A stretch of 59,076 bases of DNA. Source: Candidatus Saccharimonadota bacterium. GTDB taxonomy: Bacteria; Patescibacteriota; Saccharimonadia; Saccharimonadales; Saccharimonadaceae. How positions within the stretch are numbered: position 1 is the first letter of the stretch; every line of letters starts with the position of its first letter. Shown piece after piece: positions 36,617-44,826 of this stretch. Location: the NCBI GenBank assembly GCA_017533605.1, contig JAFWKF010000005.1, positions 1 to 59,076 of the forward strand, in the 5' to 3' direction. The notes beneath the pieces were generated by a model that was not told where the DNA came from, ran no database searches, and saw nothing but the letters and a program-made list of their open reading frames with translations. Both the position numbers and the translations under genes were made by a program.

Positions 36617-39600
36617 TTAGAATCTTCTATGACTCTTCTTCACACTATACAAATACCCACCAAGAATTATTCCTGCTATCAATCCACCAGGAAGCATGCC
36701 AAATAGCACATTCACGCCACTTTCATTATCGCTGTCACTCATAACGCCAGTATCTGGCACCGGCAAAATATCTTCTTCCTCTTCCTCATCTTCCTCAGGC
36801 TCTTCTTCCTTCTCTTCTGCTTCGACTATAAAATCAGCCGTAGCCTCGCCACCATTAGAAAACAAAACTTTCAAACTATGTTCAGAGGCGTCCAACGTGT
36901 CCAAATATTCAGCCGGTATACTAATAATAGTGCCACCATCGCCAGCCTCAGTAGTATAATACTGCGAGTCTAATAAAGCGCCGTCTACATACACCGTCCC
37001 GCCATCTTCAAACAGACTATAATTCGCATCAATCGTAAATCGTATTATTTCCTTACCACCCTTTATTCTATAAGATTGTCCGTCTCCATCTATCACTGAG
37101 TAAATTCTTTTTTCACCTAAGACCGTCACTTCAAAAGATTCAGTAGTGTAATTATTCATATCGCCATTCTCGGTATAAGTAACCGCATATCTATTACTGC
37201 CAGCTTTAATTTTTTCAGAACCATCAGCCCATGCTAAACCAACAGTCTCAAAATGAACCGAAGATAATTCATCATTTACATAGCCAGTTTTAACCGCATC
37301 AATCTCGTCTGGAGCAACTGAAGTCTTTTTATTAACAGTTAAACTATATATCGCCGAAGCTGCGCCATAATTAGCCGTGGCAGAAACATTAGCCGTGATT
37401 GTAGCAGTACCTGCACCCACAATCGTTACTTCCCCGCTAGTACCATCAATTGTAGCCACATCAGTATTACTAGACTGGTAAGAAATCGTACCATCACCAG
37501 AAGTTGTAGCTGCATTTGTAAACTTACTATCACCATAAGTCTTCGTGACTTCTGCATCCGCAAATGATACTGCCGGTGTAGCTTTAGAGACCGTCAAAGT
37601 ATAAGTTGTAGAAGCAGTATTATAATTACCAGTAGCAGCCACGGTAGCAGTAACAGTAGTATTACCTACACCAATTATCGTTACTTCGCCAGTACTACTA
37701 TTAATTGTGGCCACATCAGTATTACTAGACTGATAAGAAATCGTGCCATCGCCAGAAGTTGTAGCAGTATTAGTGAATTTAGCATCACCATAAGTCTTTG
37801 CCACCTCCGCATCTGCAAATGACACAGTCGGTGTGGCTTTAGATACTGTCAAAGTATATGTCGCCGAAGCAGCTTGATAATTAGTTGTAGCGGCAACATT
37901 AACCGTAATTGTAGCAGTCCCCGCACCCACAATCGTTACTTCTCCACTAGCGCTATCGACTGTAGCTACAGTTGTGCTATTAGAACTATAAGTCACCGTA
38001 CCATCACTGATCGTAGTAGCTACATTTGTAAATTTAGCATCGCCATAGGTCTTCGTCACAGCTATATTTTCAAATGAAATTGTCGTGGCAACCCTAGACA
38101 CCGTCAAAGTATATGACGCCGAAACCGAATTATAATTGCTCGTAGCGGCAGCGGTAGCCGTAATCGTGACAGTTCCCGCACCCACAATCGTTACTTCCCC
38201 ACTAGTGCCATCAATTGTAGCTACATTAGTATTGCCAGACTGATAAGAAATCGTACCATCGCCAGAAGTGACAGCCGCATTTGTAAATTTATCATCGCCA
38301 TAGACCTTGGTTATTTCCGTATTCGTAAATGAAACTGTCGGCGTGGCTTTAGCAACCGTCAAAGTATATGACGCTGAAGCCGAATTATAATAATCGGTAG
38401 CAGCCGCAGTGGCCGTAATTATAGCAGTTCCTGCACCTTTAATCGTTACTTCACCAGTGCTTGAGTTAATCTCAGCAACACTTGTATTGTTTGAGCTATA
38501 AGTTATAGTCCCACCATCTTCCGTTGCTGTAACGGTATTTATAAATTTATCATCACCAAATGTCTTACTAACCGATGAATCCGCAAACGAAACTTCCTGA
38601 TCAGAAACTACTACTTCCCATACCGCATACAAAGTCTTGTTGCTGCCTAACGTAATAGACGCACCACTGCTATAACTTGCGGTTGTTGCGCTGGACGACT
38701 CCGCCCATCCCAAAAAGTTATGGTGATTCCAAGTTGGCTTCGTAGTTGTTACCGTAGTAGTCACCTGCTTACGACTACTCTTTATTGTATTACTACTTAT
38801 TGACCCAGACGCACCATTTAAGTTATATGACAATGTGTATGTAAAATCCTCATCCGTACGTGCGATACAGCGCACAGCAGCCACATCGCCACTTATCTCA
38901 GCAGTCCTATAGCTAGACCCAGAATGATACCCATTAATAAAGAACACTCTCACTACATGGTAATCCTCTGATTCTTCAGAAGTCGTACTTGTCCAATAAA
39001 AACCATCTGTTCCTAGAAGATAAGGAAAACCTCTAATAAAATGAAACGGACCAAATCTCAAAGCCGACGAAGTCGCTTCAGAACCTTCTGTACCATCACC
39101 GTTTTCTTCAAATAAATTATATTTTTTCAAAAGGTTTTCATAATCACTTTGGCTAGGTAATTTCCAACCTGCCGGACAAAGCGAGTCAGAAGGGGTCATA
39201 TCAATACCAGTTTGATCAGACGGGTCAACATAATCAGCAGTTTGCGCAGTTGCCACTGTCCATGGATAACCATTCCCTAAACGATAGTGCCCACTCCCAG
39301 TATTTTGTATTCTTACAATATCTCTTGCAAATGAACCAGAAGGCTGAATATATATGTTGCCGCCTTCAATAAAACTATCATGCACCGTATAATAATCAAC
39401 TGTATTTATATTATTACCGTCAACTACGCTTTCTGCCTTTGGCAGTGTTGTAAATGTCGAACTAGTACTAATATCTGTATTGGTCGAATCTAAAGTAATA
39501 GTTGATCCAGTTGTCCCTAATCCCAAATTCTGTGTCATCCACACATTTCCATCTTCAAGCTTAGTTATATTATAAGTATTCCCATCTCGAGAATCAGTTA

Positions 39601-39838
39601 ACGCATAATGTTCATATTCCGTAGTCATACTTTCCTTTACACTGTCATTCATATCCTGCATACAAAGTGCACGCTCCGCATCACTACCACTAATATTTAT
39701 TGCATTCGGATTACAATTAACGACAGCTCTAGAGTTTTTCACGCCAGAGACAATTATACTTGTCCCCCAAACCGCCAAAAACAAAACAGACACCAAAATA
39801 ACGGCCACCGGCAACGTTCTCTTCGCACGAATCCGCAT
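36617..39838 (-). CDS. Large repeat-containing surface protein (FISUMP, InlB-B and Ig-like repeats)
   Basis: A 1073-residue exported protein. In order: an N-terminal membrane/signal segment (about 9-32); a FISUMP-type domain (DGNTYNITKLEDGNVWMTQN to VRCIART, about 85-330); a Listeria-Bacteroides InlB-B repeat (NLNGASG to LYAVWEV); five tandem Ig-like repeats of about 84 residues, each with TYGD-KFTN, TISYQS-type and GEVTIVGAGT motifs; an acidic Glu-rich linker; PVPDTG; one membrane segment; and a basic tail. The layout suggests a cell-surface adhesin, plausibly used for contact with host bacteria (inference). A TTCG-like terminator lies upstream at 39921. Confidence 0.88.
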   Translation of the reverse strand: MRIRAKRTLPVAVILVSVLFLAVWGTSIIVSGVKNSRAVVNCNPNAINISGSDAERALCMQDMNDSVKESMTTEYEHYALTDSRDGNTYNITKLEDGNVWMTQNLGLGTTGSTITLDSTNTDISTSSTFTTLPKAESVVDGNNINTVDYYTVHDSFIEGGNIYIQPSGSFARDIVRIQNTGSGHYRLGNGYPWTVATAQTADYVDPSDQTGIDMTPSDSLCPAGWKLPSQSDYENLLKKYNLFEENGDGTEGSEATSSALRFGPFHFIRGFPYLLGTDGFYWTSTTSEESEDYHVVRVFFINGYHSGSSYRTAEISGDVAAVRCIARTDEDFTYTLSYNLNGASGSISSNTIKSSRKQVTTTVTTTKPTWNHHNFLGWAESSSATTASYSSGASITLGSNKTLYAVWEVVVSDQEVSFADSSVSKTFGDDKFINTVTATEDGGTITYSSNNTSVAEINSSTGEVTIKGAGTAIITATAAATDYYNSASASYTLTVAKATPTVSFTNTEITKVYGDDKFTNAAVTSGDGTISYQSGNTNVATIDGTSGEVTIVGAGTVTITATAAATSNYNSVSASYTLTVSRVATTISFENIAVTKTYGDAKFTNVATTISDGTVTYSSNSTTVATVDSASGEVTIVGAGTATITVNVAATTNYQAASATYTLTVSKATPTVSFADAEVAKTYGDAKFTNTATTSGDGTISYQSSNTDVATINSSTGEVTIIGVGNTTVTATVAATGNYNTASTTYTLTVSKATPAVSFADAEVTKTYGDSKFTNAATTSGDGTISYQSSNTDVATIDGTSGEVTIVGAGTATITANVSATANYGAASAIYSLTVNKKTSVAPDEIDAVKTGYVNDELSSVHFETVGLAWADGSEKIKAGSNRYAVTYTENGDMNNYTTESFEVTVLGEKRIYSVIDGDGQSYRIKGGKEIIRFTIDANYSLFEDGGTVYVDGALLDSQYYTTEAGDGGTIISIPAEYLDTLDASEHSLKVLFSNGGEATADFIVEAEEKEEEPEEDEEEEEDILPVPDTGVMSDSDNESGVNVLFGMLPGGLIAGIILGGYLYSVKKSHRRF
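37320..38593 (-). repeat. Five tandem ~252-bp repeats within the surface-protein gene
   Basis: Five consecutive copies, each about 252 bp, encode the Ig-like domains. Copies 4 and 5 are very alike over long stretches, suggesting recent duplication or conversion, while copies 1-3 have drifted. Copy number could vary between strains. Confidence 0.85.
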
Positions 39839-39920
39839 TTTATTTTCCTTGTTTATTTATGTATAACCTTTACGCTTTAAATTGTACACCAATCTCATAA
39901 ATTGTCAAGTATAAAACCAT

Positions 39921-39947
39921 AAAAAATGCCAGGCCGAAGCCCAGCAT
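39921..39947 (-). terminator. Terminator of the coiled-coil gene pair
   Basis: On the minus strand ATGCTGGGC, a TTCG tetraloop and GCCTGGCAT form nine pairs (two G-U), followed by six T residues. It lies directly after the 39954 gene. Confidence 0.9.
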
Positions 39948-39953
39948 CTCTTT

Positions 39954-40631
39954 TTAGTGGCTTTTTACCTTTTCTAAAGCTTTTTTGATCCGCTCATGCA
40001 TAGCACAAGCAAATTCATACTCCGCCTTACAAAGGTCTCTTTCCTTTACGAGCTTCTCGTATTCTTCGTTTGCTACCTGCAAACGAATTTTCGCCGCGCT
40101 AAAAGCTTTTTCGGCCCTAAGATAGTCTCCTAATTCGCATTCAGGAGCTTCCCTTTCAGCCTCAGCTTTAGCATTGGCAATCTGCTTTTCTAACCTACAA
40201 ATTTCTTCATGGAATTCAAGCAGATGTCTCTTATGCTCGTAACCCTCACTCCGATGATACGATGCTTCCTTTTTGTCACGATTATCATAGGCAAAATCGG
40301 ATTTCTTAAAGCACTCCTCCATCAAAGCATGTTCAGTTTCAAACTTGAGCCGGAGTAGATCAATATGAGAATTCATATAGTCCTTATAATCTTCAAACTC
40401 GTCCCATACTCTCCGATAATTATCATCGGAAGCCTTGACCGCCTCATACTCCCAGTCTCTTTTGTCCTCAAGAGCACAATATTCGGTATAAGCAAGACTT
40501 CTACTCTTTGCGGCGCTAAGGAGTATCAACTCGCACTGCTCAAGTTTATCCTTCCATTCCTCTACCAGCCAAAAGGCTTCTTCCTCGTCCTTTTTCAGTT
40601 TCTCGATATCCAAATTCCTATCCAATTGCAT
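39954..40631 (-). CDS. Coiled-coil protein, family member A
   Basis: This 225-residue protein is almost entirely charged helix with heptad spacing. It has no signal peptide or membrane segment. The central block VWDEFEDYKDYMNSHIDLLR, and the following EECFKKSDFAYDNRD, have counterparts in the proteins at 40662 (VWRDFEDYREHTSSIIEV) and 56308 (DDCFKKAKMIKYEYE), so the three look paralogous. Start: ATG five bases after AGAGAGG, preferred over an in-frame GTG two codons earlier. The leader has CTAGTACTTTAAAA, shared with 56308. Function unknown; a structural or scaffolding role is a guess. Confidence 0.8.
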   Translation of the reverse strand: MQLDRNLDIEKLKKDEEEAFWLVEEWKDKLEQCELILLSAAKSRSLAYTEYCALEDKRDWEYEAVKASDDNYRRVWDEFEDYKDYMNSHIDLLRLKFETEHALMEECFKKSDFAYDNRDKKEASYHRSEGYEHKRHLLEFHEEICRLEKQIANAKAEAEREAPECELGDYLRAEKAFSAAKIRLQVANEEYEKLVKERDLCKAEYEFACAMHERIKKALEKVKSH

Positions 40632-40661
40632 CGCCACCTCTCTATTTTTAAAGTACTAGCA

Positions 40662-41309
40662 TTACTGGTTGGCAAGAGCTTTCTCAAGCTCTTTTTTCAC
40701 AACATCATATTCCTTACACAAAAGCCTGTATTCGGCTCTGAAAAGATCACTTGTTTCTTTTTTTTGCTCATACTCCCTCTCGGCTAAAGCGTAACGAACT
40801 TCGGCCTCTTCGTATTTTGTTTTTTTAGCATTATACTCGGCCGACCTCATAATGTTCTTTTCCGCAATTCGCCTTTCGCGCCTTATTCTTTCCTGCAAAT
40901 TAATAAGGCTGCTACTAAGGGCGTCTCGCTTTCGTTCGTGCTTACGCTTTTCTTCTTCAAGGCGATCCGCCTCTTCATTGTTCCCATTCTTACGCGCAAG
41001 CTTTGCGCCCTCTTTACATTCTCTAATCTGCCTTTTTTCTCTTTTGAGATAAATAGCTTTCACCTCAATAATAGAACTCGTATGCTCTCTGTAGTCTTCG
41101 AAGTCTCTCCAGACTTTTTCTGACAGTCTCAGAGTATCCTCCATCTTTTCAAACTCTTCTCGAAATATGTTCCTTTCCAACTTGGCGACCCTTAAGGTCT
41201 TTTCCGCATTCTGAGTCATCTTTTCGGTTACTTCCGCCTCTTCCAGCTTTTCGCACATAGCCAGAAAAACTCTGGCCTTCTCTCTTTTCAGCTCTTCTAT
41301 ACTTTTCAA
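40662..41309 (-). CDS. Coiled-coil protein, family member B (TTG start)
   Basis: A 215-residue charged helical protein, paralogous to its neighbour (24 bases downstream) and to the 56308 protein. The only in-frame start before a stop is TTG at 41309 (MKSIEELKRE). Its surroundings, GGAAG-TTG and then AGTATAGAAGAG, align with GGAAG-ATG and CATATAGAAGAA at the 56308 gene, so the TTG stands where the relative has ATG. A nine-codon leaderless frame precedes it (41331-41360). Function unknown. Confidence 0.77.
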   Translation of the reverse strand: MKSIEELKREKARVFLAMCEKLEEAEVTEKMTQNAEKTLRVAKLERNIFREEFEKMEDTLRLSEKVWRDFEDYREHTSSIIEVKAIYLKREKRQIRECKEGAKLARKNGNNEEADRLEEEKRKHERKRDALSSSLINLQERIRRERRIAEKNIMRSAEYNAKKTKYEEAEVRYALAEREYEQKKETSDLFRAEYRLLCKEYDVVKKELEKALANQ

Positions 41310-41330
41310 CTTCCATCACCAACCTTTCTC

Positions 41331-41360
41331 TTAAAATTCTAGCTTCGCCACCAAGCTCAT
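41331..41360 (-). CDS. Nine-codon leaderless upstream ORF (MSLVAKLEF)
   Basis: ATG lies six bases after TATAAT (41367-41372), itself preceded by TGT: the same spacing as the leaderless genes in this window. The frame ends in TAA within the leader motif GCTAGAATTTTAA shared with the coiled-coil relatives. It could be a leader peptide controlling the downstream gene, or simply the mRNA 5' end. No protein evidence. Confidence 0.4.
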   Translation of the reverse strand: MSLVAKLEF

Positions 41361-41426
41361 ACTTATATTATAACACATCTCTATAGAATTGCAAAACAAC
41401 TGTTTTTAAAGTATAATCATAGGTAG

Positions 41427-41501
41427 GCACCCGTAGTTCAACGGATAGAACATTGGTTTCCGGAACCAACGATATCGGTTCGATTCCGGTCGGGTGTACC
41501 A
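41427..41501 (+). tRNA. tRNA-Arg (CCG)
   Basis: Acceptor GCACCCG/CGGGTGT, D-arm AGTTCAACGGATAGAAC, anticodon stem TTGGT/ACCAA with loop TTCCGGA (anticodon CCG), T-loop TTCGATT, encoded CCA. A TATAAT lies at 41412-41417. Confidence 0.96.
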
Positions 41502-41534
41502 GATTCAAAAAGTATGATATAATATATATCACAT

Positions 41535-41611
41535 GGTACCGTAGCTCAGCTGGTTAGAGCGTGGGACTCATAAGCCCAAGGTCGGTGGTTCAATCCCACC
41601 CGGTACCACCA
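41535..41611 (+). tRNA. tRNA-Met (CAU), probably elongator
   Basis: Acceptor GGTACCG/CGGTACC with normal first pair G-C, so not the initiator type (which has a mismatched first pair). Anticodon stem TGGGA/GCCCA with loop CTCATAA (anticodon CAU), T-loop TTCAATC, encoded CCA. CAU could also mark an isoleucine tRNA with modified C34, which sequence alone cannot exclude. A TGATATAAT promoter lies just upstream. Confidence 0.93.
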
Positions 41612-41615
41612 TACA

Positions 41616-41638
41616 AAGGCTCAAGTCAGCCTTATTTT
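41616..41638 (+). terminator. Terminator of the tRNA-Arg/tRNA-Met unit
   Basis: AAGGCT-N6-AGCCTT followed by ATTTTGT, four bases after the tRNA-Met CCA end. Short but well placed. Confidence 0.6.
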
Positions 41639-41665
41639 GTTACAACCACAACAAACTAATACTAA

Positions 41666-42469
41666 CTAAATAGTCAAATGTTGCTCAGTGATTTTTATTG
41701 CACCATTATCGATATCAACAACAAAGAACACTCCGTCAGGTTTCCCATTGCCATCTACATCTTCGACCAATGAGCCAACAACATAGTAATCAATTTCATC
41801 CTCCACTAAATGCTTCGTCCAATGCTGATGACCAGAAAAAACACATTTTACAGTGTCGCTACTCTTTAATATCTTCTTTAATTCTGCCCGATTATCTAAC
41901 AATGCCAAATCATTGTTTTCTCCAAACCAATAGTTGTTTTTCATATCGTCATCATCGGCTATACCATAATGGCAAAAAATAATCGTTGGAACACGATGAC
42001 ATGATAAATCTTTTTTCAACCAATCCAAATCCTCATCGCAAATAAACCTTGAGCGAGAAACAAAACCTCTTTTTTCCTGTTTTTCCTCATCAACACCAAG
42101 TCCTAAAAAAACTAAATGATAACCCATAAAATCAATCGAATAAGTCAAATACTGTACATCCATTATTTTCGCCACTTCATTTCTATCCAAAACCTTAAAC
42201 TCATGATTACCCGGCACAACAAAACACGGCATAGTAAAACCCTCAAAAAAACTCAACGCACGCCGTAATAGCTTAGCATTTATATCGCTATCACCAGTAT
42301 CTTCAATATAATCACCCAAAAAAACACAAGCATCTGGCTTTATATTTTTATTAGCTTGATCTTTTAGCCTATTCATCAACTCTTCAGCATACTGGGAAAG
42401 TTTTCTTCCTCTCGGCTCATAGTGTTCCTTATCGGCATAATGCAAATCCGAAAAAACAAGTAATCTCAT
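41666..42469 (-). CDS. Calcineurin-like metallophosphoesterase
   Basis: The 267-residue protein has the five metallophosphoesterase motifs: FSDLHY (DxH), FLGDYIED (GDxxD-like), VVPGNHEF (GNHE), IFCHYGIADD and FSGHQHWTKH (GHxH). It probably hydrolyses phosphoesters using two metals; substrate unknown (no signal peptide). The start at 42469 (MRLLVF) lies six bases after TATAAT (42476-42481), preceded by TGG; a longer frame would begin upstream of the transcription start. Confidence 0.9.
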   Translation of the reverse strand: MRLLVFSDLHYADKEHYEPRGRKLSQYAEELMNRLKDQANKNIKPDACVFLGDYIEDTGDSDINAKLLRRALSFFEGFTMPCFVVPGNHEFKVLDRNEVAKIMDVQYLTYSIDFMGYHLVFLGLGVDEEKQEKRGFVSRSRFICDEDLDWLKKDLSCHRVPTIIFCHYGIADDDDMKNNYWFGENNDLALLDNRAELKKILKSSDTVKCVFSGHQHWTKHLVEDEIDYYVVGSLVEDVDGNGKPDGVFFVVDIDNGAIKITEQHLTI

Positions 42470-42555
42470 GCCATGATTATACCATACCTTCAAATAGCTA
42501 TAACTCATGTGGACGCCCTATAACTCACCCACCATTTTTATGCTATAATAACACT

Positions 42556-42942
42556 ATGAAAAAACGCGGCTTTACTATTTTAGAAATAATTATCGTAGCA
42601 ATTTTTGCTAGCTTACTTTTAATCTTCTTCTTCATCCAAAAATCCAACATCGACGCTATGGAGCGTGACGAAGATCGTAAAGTCGCCATTAATGCAATGT
42701 ATTATGCCCTTGAAGAAAGCTATTACAAAAATCACGGCTACTACCCAGAATTTATCTCCGAAGACAATATCAAAGTCATCGATCCTTCCCTTTGGACCGA
42801 TCCAAACGGCTTTAATCTCGGCGACCCACAAAGCTCTTATTCTTACGAAGCCGCCAACTGCAAAGACGGCAAATGCAAAGAATATACTCTAAAAGCCGAG
42901 CTCGAAAAAGAAGACGCCTTTATTAAATACAATCGTAATTAA
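42556..42942 (+). CDS. Type IV pilin-like protein
   Basis: This 128-residue protein starts MKKRG-FTILEIIIV: a basic leader, the prepilin-peptidase site after Gly5, Phe at +1, Glu at +5, then a long hydrophobic helix. The C-terminal globular part has two cysteines (CKDGKC). It fits a major or minor pilin used for DNA uptake, twitching or host contact. The ATG is six bases after TATAAT (42544-42549), preceded by TGC. Its 3' end overlaps the convergent PH-domain gene by four bases. Confidence 0.9.
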   Translation: MKKRGFTILEIIIVAIFASLLLIFFFIQKSNIDAMERDEDRKVAINAMYYALEESYYKNHGYYPEFISEDNIKVIDPSLWTDPNGFNLGDPQSSYSYEAANCKDGKCKEYTLKAELEKEDAFIKYNRN

Positions 42943-43499
42943 CCTTCTTTATAGTCAGAAATCAGTTTCGAAATCGCTTCCAGCGTTTCTGGAGAAATGT
43001 CAGCATATTTAAACGTATAAGTCGTTTCATCACCCACGGTCGCTAATCTCAAAGTCCCATAGCGGAATATCTTCTGCCAAATTCCCTCTTGTCTAAAGCT
43101 TGCGTCCTCCACTTTAGACAATTCAATTATATTTGTAGATGTAGAAGCTGGTGAAGCCATTTTAAGCTGTATTACATGACGATTAGTGATAAAAAGCCTA
43201 TTTCCACGATAAATCATTATCGAAATCATCCCAATTACGAAAGCCGTGACAATTAACGCTACTAAAATGATAAAGATGAAATTCCTCCCCATATCATCAA
43301 GTCTAGCTTGGCCCATCAAAGAGAACAAGAATATTAATAATATAAAAATCAGAGCCAAACTTATACCGCCTAGAATTAATGCTAAAGAAATCCTTGCCCT
43401 AAAAAAAGCGAATTCTACATATTCGCCATCTTCAAGTTTGAGCCCCGGAAAATCTCGTTTACTTCTTTCATGTCTAATTTTGTCTAGAGATTTATCCAT
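42939..43499 (-). CDS. Membrane protein with bacterial PH domain
   Basis: The 186 residues have two membrane segments (about 37-62 and 73-93) followed by a bPH-type domain: YRGNRLFITNRHVIQL, IELSKVEDASFRQEGIWQKI, FRYGTLRLATVGDE. This matches small membrane PH-domain proteins common in Gram-positive and CPR bacteria. Role unknown. AAAAGGAG precedes the ATG; it follows ruvB by 18 bases and is probably co-transcribed with it. Confidence 0.83.
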   Translation of the reverse strand: MDKSLDKIRHERSKRDFPGLKLEDGEYVEFAFFRARISLALILGGISLALIFILLIFLFSLMGQARLDDMGRNFIFIILVALIVTAFVIGMISIMIYRGNRLFITNRHVIQLKMASPASTSTNIIELSKVEDASFRQEGIWQKIFRYGTLRLATVGDETTYTFKYADISPETLEAISKLISDYKEG

Positions 43500-43517
43500 A
43501 ATAACTCCTTTTTATAA

Positions 43518-44534
43518 TTATAACTTATTTTTAGAGTTTTGTAAATGCTTCCTCCCCTTTTCCGTTACTATTCTTCCCTTTGGCGTTCGCGCGAGTAGAC
43601 CAATCTGCAAAAGGTATGGCTCATAAAAATCCTCAATCGTAGTAGATTCATCCCCTGTTAAAGCCGCAATCGTAGTTAGTCCCACCGGTCTATCTCCATA
43701 GTTTTCATACATCAATTTCAGCATATTCCGATCCGCCGGATCTAACCCCAAATAATCAATTTCCATTAAATCTAGAGCACTCTCGGCGATCTTAGCATCA
43801 ATTATCCCATCGCCGTTCACATCAGCATAATCTCTTACTCGCTTAAAAATCCGGTTCGCAATCCTCGGCGTTAAGCGCGAACGCGTAGCTAGAAGCTTAG
43901 TCGCCTCAGGCTTAATCTCGGTTTTCAATATTCCCGCCGTCCGATTAATAATTTGTTCAATCTCCGGCTCCTTATAATACTCTAATCTATGAATCATCCC
44001 AAACCGATCACGCAGTGGTCCCGCAAGCGACCCAGTTCTAGTTGTCGCCCCAATCACCGTAAAATGTGGCAAATCCAACCGCACGCTCCGCGCCGCCGGC
44101 CCCTTTCCTATCACAATATCCAGTTTGTAATCTTCCATCGCTGAATACAAGACTTCTTCAACTGCCCTCCGTAGCCGATGAATCTCGTCAATAAACAAAA
44201 TATCGCCATCTTTTAAATTAGTTAAAATAGATGCCAGATCTCCAGCCCGCTCAATTGCCGGCCCACTAGTCACTTTTAATGACGCCCCCAGCTCATGCGC
44301 AATCACCCCAGCCATGGTAGTTTTACCCAGTCCAGGAGGACCATATAATAATATATGGTCTAAAGTACTGCCGTCTTTACGTTTTTTTACCGCTTCAATC
44401 GCAAGTTTCAGATTATTTTTAAGATGAGTCTGCCCAATATATTCCTTAAAAGTAGTCGGTCTGAGACTAATCTCAATCCTCTCTTCTTCCTTATCATCTG
44501 CCACCATGGGCTCCACTAACCTCTCAATTGCCAT
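43518..44534 (-). CDS. ruvB: Holliday junction DNA helicase RuvB
   Basis: The 338 residues are full length: [16 protein letters not shown]-loop GPPGLGKTT, Walker [29 protein letters not shown] sensor, and the C-terminal winged helix ([12 protein letters not shown]). RuvB drives branch migration with RuvA. The ATG is six bases after TATAAT (44541-44546), though without the TGn element. It is divergent from dnaK. Confidence 0.96.
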   Translation of the reverse strand: MAIERLVEPMVADDKEEERIEISLRPTTFKEYIGQTHLKNNLKLAIEAVKKRKDGSTLDHILLYGPPGLGKTTMAGVIAHELGASLKVTSGPAIERAGDLASILTNLKDGDILFIDEIHRLRRAVEEVLYSAMEDYKLDIVIGKGPAARSVRLDLPHFTVIGATTRTGSLAGPLRDRFGMIHRLEYYKEPEIEQIINRTAGILKTEIKPEATKLLATRSRLTPRIANRIFKRVRDYADVNGDGIIDAKIAESALDLMEIDYLGLDPADRNMLKLMYENYGDRPVGLTTIAALTGDESTTIEDFYEPYLLQIGLLARTPKGRIVTEKGRKHLQNSKNKL

Positions 44535-44581
44535 ACTTGCATTATACTACAAACAGAGATAATAATAAACTTTTTCTAAGT

Positions 44582-44667
44582 TTGTCATAAAAAGGCTAAA
44601 AACTTAAAAAATAGTGATGGAAAGCCGGTACTGAAATACCGGAAGGATTCCATCAAATTATTTTTTT
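44582..44667 (+). ncRNA. Candidate short structured RNA upstream of dnaK
   Basis: A possible promoter, TTGTCA (44582-44587) and TAAAAA (44605-44610), 17 bp apart, would start RNA near 44617. There, GATGGAA pairs with TTCCATC and encloses CCGGTA/TACCGG (44616-44654), followed after six bases by seven T residues (44661-44667). The layout resembles a small RNA with a terminator, or a regulatory element, in the ruvB-dnaK gap. The -10 is weak and the T-run is not immediately next to the stem. Confidence 0.45.
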
Positions 44668-44734
44668 AAATTTTTACCTAAGACAAACATGAAAAAGTTT
44701 ATTTTTACCTATTTTTACCTTTATATTAGCAGTC

Positions 44735-44799
44735 TTGACAAACGAGTGCTAGTGATATACAATAGAGACATATTAGCACTCCCACCCAATGAGTGCCAA
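44735..44799 (+). promoter_or_regulatory. dnaK promoter with CIRCE operator
   Basis: TTGACA (44735-44740) and TACAAT (44758-44763) are 17 bp apart. Downstream lies TTAGCACTC-N9-GAGTGCCAA (44773-44799), one base off the CIRCE consensus bound by the heat-shock repressor HrcA. A further half-site, GAGTGCTA (44744-44751), sits between -35 and -10. hrcA itself is not in the window. Confidence 0.92.
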
Positions 44800-44826
44800 C
44801 AAAAAGTTAAAGAAAGTGAGGAAAAA

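Noticed and set aside
37320-38593. Regularly spaced repeats that could suggest a CRISPR array
   Set aside because: The ~252-bp units are in-frame protein repeats (Ig-like domains) inside one long gene, with no short repeat-spacer pattern and no cas genes nearby.
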